Assembly: GCA_046339595.1 (NCBI GenBank)
Contig: JBKDUF010000083.1
Location: forward strand, 1 to 12,373
From: Ga0077527 sp021300125
GTDB taxonomy: Bacteria > Pseudomonadota > Gammaproteobacteria > Burkholderiales > SG8-41
DNA: 12,373 nucleotides
Direction of reading: 5' to 3'
Part shown: piece after piece, positions 5,894-12,280 of the stretch
Position numbering within the stretch: the stretch's first letter is position 1
Layout: each line of letters opens with the position of its first letter
Program-made: the position numbers and the translations under genes
Notes under the pieces: model-generated
What the model saw: the letters and a program-made list of their open reading frames with translations, nothing else
Databases searched by the model: none
What the model was told of the DNA's origin: nothing

Positions 5894-7591
5894 ATGACGG
5901 CAAAATCCGCCACCCGCCCGCTGATGCAGACCGGCGCGCAAATCCTTGTTGACTCGCTGATCACCCAAGGTGCGAAGCTTGCATTCGGCGTGCCCGGGGA
6001 GTCCTACCTCGCAGTGCTCGATGCCATCCACGAGCGCGGCGACGAATTCAAATTCGTGATCTGCCGCCAGGAAGGCGGCGTCACCAACATGGCCGATGCC
6101 TACGGCAAGCTCACCGGCCAGCCCGGCATCGCCTTCGTCACCCGCGGCCCCGGCGCCACCAACGCCTCGATCGGCGTGCACACCGCGCACCAGGATTCGA
6201 CGCCGCTGATCCTGTTCATCGGCCAGGTCGGCAATGACGTGGTCGAGCGCGAAGCCTTCCAGGAAATCGACTTCCGCCGCATGTTCGGCCCGATGACCAA
6301 ATGGGTCGCGCAGATCGACCGCGCTGACCGCGGTGCCGAATACGTGAGCCACGCTTTCCATGTCGCCACCGCGGGCCGCCCCGGACCAGTGGTGCTGGCG
6401 CTGCCCGAGGACATGCAGACCGAGATGGCGCCGGCCTCCAACGCTGGTCGCTACCAGCGCGTTGCCGCCAACCCCGGCGAATACGATATGCACCGCCTGC
6501 GCGACCTGCTCGGCAAGGCGAAAAAACCGCTGATGATGGTGGGCGGCGGCGGCTGGAGCAGACAGGCCAGCGAAGACATCCTGGCCTTCGCCCGCGCCTT
6601 CAACCTGCCGGTCTGCGCGTCCTTCCGCTGCCAGGATCTGGTGGACAACCGTGATCCGCACTACGTCGGCGACGTGGCCGTGGGCCTCAACCCGAAGCTC
6701 GCCGAGCGCATCAAGGCCAGCGACCTGCTGCTGGTGGTGGGCGCCCGCCTCGGCGAATGGACCACCGCCAACTACACGCTGGTGGACATCCCCAGGCCCG
6801 CGCAGAAGCTGGTGCACGTGCACGCCGGCGCCGAGGAGCTCGGCCGCGTCTACCAGGGTGAGCTGCTGATCAACAGCGGCATGCCGGAATTTGCCGCCGC
6901 CGCGAAAAAACTCGCGCCGGTGAAGCCGGCCTGGGATGCGTGGACGAAGGAAGCGCGCGCCGACCTCGAGGCCTGGCAGCAGCCGGTGAAGGTGCCGGGC
7001 AAACTCAACATGAGCGAAGTCATGGCTTACCTGCGCAAACGCCTGCCCGCGGAGACCATCGTCACCAACGGCGCCGGCAACTTCGCGATCTGGGTGCACC
7101 GCTTCTACCCCTACCCCGGCTTCCGCACCCAGCTGGCGCCGACCAGCGGCGCGATGGGTTACGGCGTGCCTTCCGGTGTCGCCGCGAAAATCGTGCATCC
7201 GGAACGGCCGGTGATTTCATTCTCGGGCGACGGCTGTTTCCTGATGAACGGCCAGGAACTCGCCACCGCCGCGCAATATGACGCGAAGGTGATCTTCATC
7301 GTCGTCAACAACGGCATGTACGGGACCATCCGCATGCACCAGGAAAAAAACTATCCCGGCCATGTCAGCGGCACCCAGCTGAAGAATCCGGATTTCGCCG
7401 CGCTGGCTCGCGCCTACGGGCTGCATGGCGAGACCGTGGACAAGACGGAAGACTTCGAGACCGCCTTCGAGCGCGCCTGGTCAGCCAAGACCGCGGCGCT
7501 GATCGAATGCCGCGTCGATCCGGAAGCGATCACGCCGCGCACCACGCTGTCGGCAATCCGTGAGGAAGCGAAGAAAAGCAAAAAAGGCTGA
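5894..7591 (+). CDS. Thiamine diphosphate-dependent enzyme of the acetolactate synthase-like family (COG0028), 565 residues
   Basis: These enzymes cleave or join 2-oxo acids through a ThDP-bound carbanion. The three-domain order is complete: pyrimidine-binding domain (about 15-180), central domain (about 200-340) and diphosphate-binding domain (about 375-550). FGVPGESYLAVLDAI (31-45) is the family start. Glu60 in CRQEGGVTNMADAYG is the glutamate that activates the cofactor. SGDGCFL (444-450) and VNN (471-473) form the GDG...NN diphosphate/Mg2+ motif, about 27 residues apart. No small regulatory subunit (ilvH) is nearby and the gene sits among catabolic-looking genes, so biosynthetic acetolactate synthase is unlikely. 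Glyoxylate carboligase is disfavoured because that enzyme lacks this glutamate. The protein ends in a lysine-rich tail (KKSKKG). AGGA lies seven bases before the ATG. It is the first gene of a four-gene plus-strand row. Fold and cofactor are certain, the reaction is not. Confidence 0.92.
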   Translation: MTAKSATRPLMQTGAQILVDSLITQGAKLAFGVPGESYLAVLDAIHERGDEFKFVICRQEGGVTNMADAYGKLTGQPGIAFVTRGPGATNASIGVHTAHQDSTPLILFIGQVGNDVVEREAFQEIDFRRMFGPMTKWVAQIDRADRGAEYVSHAFHVATAGRPGPVVLALPEDMQTEMAPASNAGRYQRVAANPGEYDMHRLRDLLGKAKKPLMMVGGGGWSRQASEDILAFARAFNLPVCASFRCQDLVDNRDPHYVGDVAVGLNPKLAERIKASDLLLVVGARLGEWTTANYTLVDIPRPAQKLVHVHAGAEELGRVYQGELLINSGMPEFAAAAKKLAPVKPAWDAWTKEARADLEAWQQPVKVPGKLNMSEVMAYLRKRLPAETIVTNGAGNFAIWVHRFYPYPGFRTQLAPTSGAMGYGVPSGVAAKIVHPERPVISFSGDGCFLMNGQELATAAQYDAKVIFIVVNNGMYGTIRMHQEKNYPGHVSGTQLKNPDFAALARAYGLHGETVDKTEDFETAFERAWSAKTAALIECRVDPEAITPRTTLSAIREEAKKSKKG

Positions 7592-7601
7592 CCATTCATT
7601 T

Positions 7602-7677
7602 ACAGGATGGACAGGATAAGCAGGATAAAAGCGTTTTAGTCGTTTGGTGTTCATCCTGTAAATCCTGCCCATCCTGT
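7602..7677. repeat. Intergenic inverted array: three CAGGAT units facing three ATCCTG units, 9-base period
   Basis: CAGGAT occurs at 7603, 7612 and 7621; ATCCTG occurs at 7653, 7662 and 7671. All neighbouring units are 9 bases apart and both arms are exactly symmetric about 7639.5. The arms (7602-7626 and 7653-7677) can pair over 25 positions with three mismatches and one G-U, around a 26-base loop. A T-rich stretch (7678-7690) follows, so on the plus strand the RNA hairpin could end or weaken transcription between the ThDP-enzyme gene and the dehydrogenase gene. Similar CAGGAT-type arrays are, from memory, scattered between genes of many environmental Proteobacteria. The element is not coding. 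Confidence 0.85.
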
Positions 7678-7706
7678 TCATTTGTTTTTTCGTAGCAAAG
7701 GTTTTT

Positions 7707-8663
7707 ATGGCCCTGTTCCTGAACGAAGACAACGTCAAGCAACTGATCACCATGCCGCTCGCGCTGGAGCAGGTCGAGCGCGCGCTGCGTGACCGCGCGC
7801 TGGGCAAGGCCACTGACCTGCCTCGGGCACGCATCCAGACGGCGGCGGGCATCCAGCACATGCTGCAAGCCGCGGCCCCGGAGCTGGGGTACATCGGTTT
7901 CAAGTACTACTTCAGCCCGCCCGGCAAACGCGGCGCGACCTATGTGCACCTGATCAGCATGGCGTCCGGCAAGCTCGAGGCCATCGTCGAGGCGGTGTGG
8001 CTGGGCATGATGCGCACCGGTGCCGCCAGCGGCGTGGCGTCGAAGGTGCTGGCCAATCCCGGGGCCACCATGCTGGCGCAGATCGGCGCCGGCTTCCAGG
8101 GCATGGGCCAGCTCGAAGCCGTGGTCACCGCGCTGAACATCCGCGAGGCCCGCGTCTATGCGCGCACCCGTGACAAGCTCGAGGCCTGGTGCAAGAAGAT
8201 GGGCGACAAGCTGGGCATCCCGGTGCTGCCGGCCCACTCCGCGCCCGAAGCCATTGCCGGCGCGCAGGTCGTCAACATCATGACCAAATCCACGACGCCG
8301 GTGATCGACGGCGACTGGCTTGAGCCCGGCCAGCATGTCAACGCGGCCGGCTCCAACGCGCTGTCACGGCGCGAGATCGACGCCAAAGCCGTCAGCCGCG
8401 CGACACTGATCGCCGTCGATTCACGCGGCACCGCGCGCAATGAATGCGGCGACCTGATCGCCGCGGTCGAGACCGGCAAATTCAGCTGGGATGTATTGCC
8501 CGAAATCGGCGAGATCCTCACCGGCCGCACACCGGGTCGCCGGCACCAGGACGACATCACGCTCTACGAATCCCACGGCATGGGCATCCAGGACATTTAC
8601 ACCGCAGCGAAGCTGGTCGAGCTGGCTCGCGCACGCAAGGTCGGCACTGAATTGCCGATGTAA
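7707..8663 (+). CDS. Ornithine cyclodeaminase / mu-crystallin family NAD(P)-dependent enzyme, 318 residues
   Basis: The family reduces imines or ketimines, oxidatively deaminates amino acids, or cyclises ornithine. The nucleotide-binding motif IGAGFQG is at 126-132. GFKYYFS supplies Lys66 and MMRTGAASG supplies Arg103, matching substrate-contact residues of ornithine cyclodeaminase. HVNAAGSNALSRREID (210-225) is the family motif, but Asn217 sits where ornithine cyclodeaminase has its catalytic aspartate (Asp228 in Pseudomonas putida). The usual SVG near the C-terminus reads ESHGMGIQD (288-296). A true ornithine cyclodeaminase is therefore unlikely; an alanine dehydrogenase or ketimine reductase-like activity fits better. 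AAAGG lies five bases before the ATG. The gene follows the ThDP-enzyme gene after 115 bases that hold the CAGGAT element. Family confident, substrate unknown. Confidence 0.9.
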   Translation: MALFLNEDNVKQLITMPLALEQVERALRDRALGKATDLPRARIQTAAGIQHMLQAAAPELGYIGFKYYFSPPGKRGATYVHLISMASGKLEAIVEAVWLGMMRTGAASGVASKVLANPGATMLAQIGAGFQGMGQLEAVVTALNIREARVYARTRDKLEAWCKKMGDKLGIPVLPAHSAPEAIAGAQVVNIMTKSTTPVIDGDWLEPGQHVNAAGSNALSRREIDAKAVSRATLIAVDSRGTARNECGDLIAAVETGKFSWDVLPEIGEILTGRTPGRRHQDDITLYESHGMGIQDIYTAAKLVELARARKVGTELPM

Positions 8664-8713
8664 ATCGCCCCTCTGCATAATTCATTTAACTCCTTGTTTT
8701 TATTGATAAATTA

Positions 8714-9616
8714 ATGAACGTCGCAGACCGTATCGGCTTCGTGGGCATCGGCGCCATGGGCACACCGATGGCGGGCAATCTTGCCAGGGCAGGCTACACG
8801 CTGGTGGTGTTCGATCTCGATGCAGAACGCACCGCGGCACTGGCATGCGAGCACGGTGTCACCGTCGCGGAAAGCCTCACCGATCTCGGCGCACAGGTAC
8901 AAATCGTCATCACCATGCTGCCCGACGGCAAGGCCGTGCGCAGCGTGCTGTGCGGTGCGCAGGATTCATTCAAGGACTGCATCCTCGAACGCGCCGCCAA
9001 GGGCACGCGGGTCATCGACATGAGCTCGTCCTCGCCGATGCAGACGCGCGAGCTCGGCGCGCTGCTTGAGAAGCGCGGCTTTCCCTGCATCGACGCGCCG
9101 GTGTCCGGCGGCGTCAAGGGCGCCGTCAACGCCACGCTGGCGATCATGGCCGGCGGCGATATCGCGATCTTCGAATACGTGAAACCGATGCTGGAAACAA
9201 TGGGCAGCGCGCTGTTCCACGCCGGGCCGCTGGGCGCCGGCCATGCGATCAAGGCGCTGAACAACTACGTGTCAGCGGCCGGACTCGCCGCGACCTGCGA
9301 GGCGCTGATTGCCGCGGAGCGATTCGGCATCGACCCTGCAGTCGCCACCGACATCATCAACGCCTCCAGCGGCATGAACAACACGACCAAAAACAAGGTC
9401 AAGCAGCAGATGCTCAACGGCGCCTATGGCGCGGGCTTCGCCACCGGGCTGATGGCCAAGGACGTGCGCACCGCGCTCGAAGTCGCGAAGGCGATGGGCG
9501 GTCCCTCCGCCACCGCCGAGCACACCGCCGGCCTGTGGAATGCGATGGAGCACGAGGAAGGTTTTGCCATCGACCACACCGCGATGCACCGCTATCTGGC
9601 GAAACAGAAAAAATAA
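8714..9616 (+). CDS. Beta-hydroxyacid dehydrogenase (3-hydroxyisobutyrate dehydrogenase / GlxR type), 300 residues
   Basis: The enzyme interconverts a 3-hydroxy acid and its semialdehyde or keto acid using NAD(P). GFVGIGAMGTPMAGNL (8-23) is the Rossmann motif and family signature. Asp34 at the end of the second strand (VVFDLDAER) suggests NAD rather than NADP, although that residue alone is not decisive. DAPVSGGVKGA (127-137) is the substrate-binding motif. Lys180 in GAGHAIKALNNY is the catalytic lysine, with Asn184 four residues on. Length is standard. It follows the mu-crystallin-like gene after a 50-base AT-rich gap with no clear ribosome-binding site, and it is followed four bases later by the next gene. 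Together with a ThDP enzyme it recalls the glyoxylate carboligase/tartronate semialdehyde reductase pair, but the ThDP enzyme here does not have the carboligase active site. Substrate unknown. Confidence 0.92.
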   Translation: MNVADRIGFVGIGAMGTPMAGNLARAGYTLVVFDLDAERTAALACEHGVTVAESLTDLGAQVQIVITMLPDGKAVRSVLCGAQDSFKDCILERAAKGTRVIDMSSSSPMQTRELGALLEKRGFPCIDAPVSGGVKGAVNATLAIMAGGDIAIFEYVKPMLETMGSALFHAGPLGAGHAIKALNNYVSAAGLAATCEALIAAERFGIDPAVATDIINASSGMNNTTKNKVKQQMLNGAYGAGFATGLMAKDVRTALEVAKAMGGPSATAEHTAGLWNAMEHEEGFAIDHTAMHRYLAKQKK

Positions 9617-9620
9617 ACCG

Positions 9621-10664
9621 ATGGAACCCTGGCAGGGCGGCGAGTCTGGCGACTGGGACACACTGCAGTCGGCACTGGCCGCCGCCTGTGTCAGCGACGG
9701 CCTGCCGCTGGTGCCACCCACCGCGCAACGTGTTGCAGCGATGCTCGCCAGCGGCGGCTGGCAGCACGGTGATGCAGTCGCGCTGGTCGCCCCGAGTTTT
9801 GAAACCGCCACCGCCGGCGACATCGCAATCTGCGCGGTACTGGCCGGCTGCACCCCTGACTGTTTTCCGGTGCTGGTCGCCGCGGTCGAAGCGATCGCCG
9901 ATCCGCCGTTCAACCTGCTCGGCATCGCCACCACCACCGGTTCGGCCGCGCCGCTGATGATCGTCAACGGCCCGATCGCCGCGCGCATCGGGCTCAACGC
10001 TGCCGGCAATGCGCTGGGTGCCGGCGCACGTGCCAACATGACTCTGGGCCGTGCGCTGACCCTGATCCTGCTCAATGTCTGCGGCGCCAGGCCCGGCGAA
10101 ACCGACATGGCCACGCTGGGTCAGCCGGCGAAGCGCGGCCTCTGCTTCGCCGAGAACAGCGCGGAAAGTCCGTGGGCACCGCTGCATGTCGAACGCGGCT
10201 TTGCCGCGGAAGACAGCGTGGTCACCGTGGTCGGCATCGCCGGCACGGTCGAAGTCAACGACTCCGACAGCACCACGGCCGCCGACATGGCGCAGACCTT
10301 CGCGCAGTCGATGCTGATTGCCGGTGTCACCGGCGGCTCAGGCCTGCTCGGCGGCGGCGAACCGCTGTGCCTGCTGCCACCGGAATGGGCCGCCGCATTC
10401 GCGCAAGACGGTCTCGACAAGGCCGCAGCCAAACGCGCGATCTGGGAACATGCCGCGCTGGATGCGGAGAAACTGCCGCCCGCCCTGCGTCAGCGCCGCC
10501 TCGCCGCAGCCGAACCCGGCGCAGACGTTCTGCGTGTCGCAGAGCGCCCGGAGGACCTGATGATCGTGGTGGCCGGCGGTGTCGGCCGCAAGGCGGCTTA
10601 TCTGCCGACCTGGGGCGGCAGCACGCGGGCGGTCAGCCGCAGGGTTCGCAATGGCGGTAAGTAA
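9621..10664 (+). CDS. Conserved protein of unknown function with a DGLPLVPPT motif, 347 residues
   Basis: I chose the ATG at 9621, four bases after the stop of the dehydrogenase gene; upstream in-frame codons only overlap that gene. No strong ribosome-binding site is seen, so translation probably depends on the upstream gene. Notable conserved-looking blocks are SDGLPLVPPT (25-34), CAVLAGCTPD (71-80), GSAAPLMIVNGPIAARIG (107-124), VCGARPGETDMATLG (153-167), CFAENSAESPWAPLHVERGF (175-194) and VVAGGVGRKAAYLPTWGGST (316-335). There is no signal peptide and no clear membrane span. From memory, similar proteins occur in actinobacteria and betaproteobacteria, sometimes near UGSC-motif (seleno)proteins, and are annotated as hypothetical. 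The tight position at the end of the row suggests it works on the same pathway. No reaction can be assigned. Confidence 0.82.
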   Translation: MEPWQGGESGDWDTLQSALAAACVSDGLPLVPPTAQRVAAMLASGGWQHGDAVALVAPSFETATAGDIAICAVLAGCTPDCFPVLVAAVEAIADPPFNLLGIATTTGSAAPLMIVNGPIAARIGLNAAGNALGAGARANMTLGRALTLILLNVCGARPGETDMATLGQPAKRGLCFAENSAESPWAPLHVERGFAAEDSVVTVVGIAGTVEVNDSDSTTAADMAQTFAQSMLIAGVTGGSGLLGGGEPLCLLPPEWAAAFAQDGLDKAAAKRAIWEHAALDAEKLPPALRQRRLAAAEPGADVLRVAERPEDLMIVVAGGVGRKAAYLPTWGGSTRAVSRRVRNGGK

Positions 10665-10754
10665 ACAGTTAAGTTCCAACCGAACCTATCTGTTGCCAAT
10701 CACAACGCTAACTTTCATCACTCCAATTCGTCTCGTTAGGTGGCCGCCCAATAA

Positions 10755-11174
10755 CTAATCTTTGCAGCCATCACTTGGCCCCACTTTTGTTCTTCCAAAT
10801 GACCAATGAGTCATGCTCGGGCCATCTGCGTAACCCGAAATGACAATACAAGCTCCGGTTGGAATACGCGCCTCAGATTGCAAAACAAGTAACGTTCCAT
10901 CATTTTTTTGAATTTGGTAGTGATAATGCTCCGGGGTATCACCGCCCAGCCTGCCCTGGATCGCGAGACCAGTTCCTTGAATGGGGATGACAATATAAAT
11001 GGGTTTGCCGTCAGGCCCTATGACAACTGGACCAGAAGGGCTGAACGTACTAGCCACGACGCGACCCACAGCAGTTCCAGGCCAATCTGTTCCGCGCCCG
11101 AATCGAGAATAAGGCCCTCCGCATCCCGCAAGTAATGCAACAAACAGAAATGCGAAGCCAAAATTTTTATTCAT
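10755..11174 (-). CDS. Hypothetical lipoprotein, 139 residues, in low-GC DNA
   Basis: Starting at the ATG at 11174 the protein begins MNKNFGFAFLFVALLAGC, a clear lipoprotein signal peptide with the lipobox LAGC and Cys18 as the lipidated residue. An upstream start at 11243 would add 23 residues and bury the signal, so I reject it, although no good ribosome-binding site precedes 11174. The mature part has beta-rich segments (IYIVIPIQG, EHYHYQIQKNDGTLLVLQSE, GACIVISG). The stretch from 84 to 112 loosely recalls the C-terminal part of SlyB-type lipoproteins, a weak resemblance only. Its codons and flanks are visibly poorer in G+C than every other gene here, which suggests recent acquisition. It lies 93 bases downstream of the binding-protein gene on the same strand and faces the plus-strand row tail to tail. 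Confidence 0.72.
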   Translation of the reverse strand: MNKNFGFAFLFVALLAGCGGPYSRFGRGTDWPGTAVGRVVASTFSPSGPVVIGPDGKPIYIVIPIQGTGLAIQGRLGGDTPEHYHYQIQKNDGTLLVLQSEARIPTGACIVISGYADGPSMTHWSFGRTKVGPSDGCKD

Positions 11175-11267
11175 TTCGCTACAGCAATTAAAGCTTGAAT
11201 TACCAAATCTACGCATCCAGTTAGCCAACATCCCGTGCTGCATAACTAAGTAGACCTAAGATGTAAT

Positions 11268-12221
11268 TCACTCCACCCGAACCCCCGACTCCTTCACCAC
11301 CCGCGCCCATTTCACGAACTCGGCGCGCAGGTATTTCTCGAATTCCTCCGGCGAGTTGCCACGCACCTCGAAGGCGTCCTGCACGAAGCGCGCGCGCAGG
11401 TCGGGCAACTGCAGCACTGTGCGGGTGTCTGCATTGATCTTGCGGATCAGCGCGGGCGGGGTCTTTTTCGGCGCGAGCAGGCCGTACATGTTGTCGACCT
11501 CGAAGCCGGGATAACCGCTTTCCGCCACCGTCGGCACGTTGGGCAGCACCTCCAGTCGCTTCAGGCTGGTCACCGCCACCGGCACTAACTTGCCGCTGCG
11601 CGCCAGCGCCACCACCGGCGGCACCGCGGTGAAACCGAGGCGCACTTCGCCGCCGAGCAGCGCGGTCATCGCCGGGCCGGCGCCCTTGTACGGCACTGCC
11701 TGCAGGTTGGCCTTGGTGATGTTGCGGAAGAGCTCACCCGCGAGGTGGCCTGCGGTGCCGATGCCGGGCGAGGCAAAGGGAATCGGCGCCGCCTTCGCCT
11801 CACGCACGATGTCCTGCATGGTCTGCACCGCGGTGTAGGAAGGATGGCGCGAGACCACGGTCGCCGACACGCCAGCCAGCGTGATCGGCGCAAAGTCGCG
11901 GAAGGGGTCGTAGCCGGTGTCCTTGTACAGGCTGGGGTTGCAGACAAACACCGAAGTGGTCAGCAGCAGCGTGTAGCCATCCGCGGGGGCCTGCGCCACC
12001 AGCGCGGTGCCCAGATTGCCACCGGCGCCACCGCGGTTGTCGACCACCACTGGCTGTTTCCACTGCTCGGACAGTTTCTGCGCGATCAGCCTTGCGGTGA
12101 GGTCGGCCGGACCGCCGGCGGCGAAGGGCACCACCACGCGCACCGGTTTTTCGGGCCAGGCGGCGAGCAACGGCGTGGTGAAGAACAGCAAGCCCGACAG
12201 GCACAGCACTTTGCGCAGCAT
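11268..12221 (-). CDS. Bug/TctC-family periplasmic solute-binding protein (tripartite tricarboxylate transporter type), 317 residues
   Basis: The N-terminus (MLRKVLCLSGLLFFTTPLLA) is a Sec signal peptide with likely cleavage before AWPEKPVR, so the protein acts in the periplasm. WPEKPVRVVVPFAAGGPAD (22-40), VVVDNRGGAGGNLGT (58-72) and PADGYTLLL (79-87) are textbook Bug motifs. PGIGTAGHLAGELF (152-165) and AVPYKGAGPAM (175-185) form the second ligand-binding region. These proteins bind small carboxylates, amides or aromatic acids and in some cases feed TctA/TctB membrane subunits. No tctA or tctB is in the window, so this is one of the orphan Bug proteins common in Burkholderiales. I chose the ATG at 12221 because GGGGGA (12233-12228) is well spaced upstream and the longer frame runs into the insertion sequence. 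The IS30-like element begins about 20 bases before the start and has probably displaced the native promoter. Confidence 0.93.
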   Translation of the reverse strand: MLRKVLCLSGLLFFTTPLLAAWPEKPVRVVVPFAAGGPADLTARLIAQKLSEQWKQPVVVDNRGGAGGNLGTALVAQAPADGYTLLLTTSVFVCNPSLYKDTGYDPFRDFAPITLAGVSATVVSRHPSYTAVQTMQDIVREAKAAPIPFASPGIGTAGHLAGELFRNITKANLQAVPYKGAGPAMTALLGGEVRLGFTAVPPVVALARSGKLVPVAVTSLKRLEVLPNVPTVAESGYPGFEVDNMYGLLAPKKTPPALIRKINADTRTVLQLPDLRARFVQDAFEVRGNSPEEFEKYLRAEFVKWARVVKESGVRVE

Positions 12222-12252
12222 GGTGATTCCCCCGGCGCGCTCAAACCCCAAG

Positions 12253-12280
12253 TGCAACATTTTTTGGAGAAAATGTTGCA
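12253..12280. repeat. Inverted repeat just ahead of the transposase start
   Basis: TGCAACATTTT (12253-12263) and AAAATGTTGCA (12270-12280) are perfect inverted repeats of 11 bases around the loop TTGGAG. The right arm ends on the first base of the ATG at 12280-12282, and the loop contains the only Shine-Dalgarno-like GGAG. A hairpin here in the transcript would hide the ribosome-binding site, a common way insertion sequences limit transposase translation. It could also be a binding site for the transposase. Confidence 0.75.

Noticed and set aside
4385..7198. A 937-codon minus-strand open frame joining the amidase to a long N-terminal extension
   Set aside because: The part upstream of 5797 is exactly antisense to the well-supported ThDP-enzyme gene, is His/Arg/Gly-rich with no domain, and a good ribosome-binding site sits at the ATG at 5797.
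440..7591. Oxalate degradation pair (formyl-CoA transferase plus oxalyl-CoA decarboxylase)
   Set aside because: The CoA-transferase and the ThDP enzyme are more than 4 kb apart with unrelated genes between. The ThDP enzyme's N-terminal motifs resemble acetolactate synthase more than oxalyl-CoA decarboxylase.
7602..7677. CRISPR array or tandem minisatellite
   Set aside because: The units are 6 bases with 3-base spacers and the second half is inverted, so it is neither a CRISPR nor a simple tandem repeat.
5894..9616. Glyoxylate carboligase plus tartronate semialdehyde reductase
   Set aside because: The ThDP enzyme has the catalytic glutamate that glyoxylate carboligase lacks, a mu-crystallin-like gene lies between, and no hydroxypyruvate isomerase is present.
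10665..10760. Possible integron attC site next to the low-GC lipoprotein gene (minus-strand ACCTAAC near 10741-10735 and a GATAGGT about 50 bases on)
   Set aside because: The second core site does not fit GTTRRRY, the inner pair of boxes is direct rather than inverted, and no integrase or second cassette is visible.
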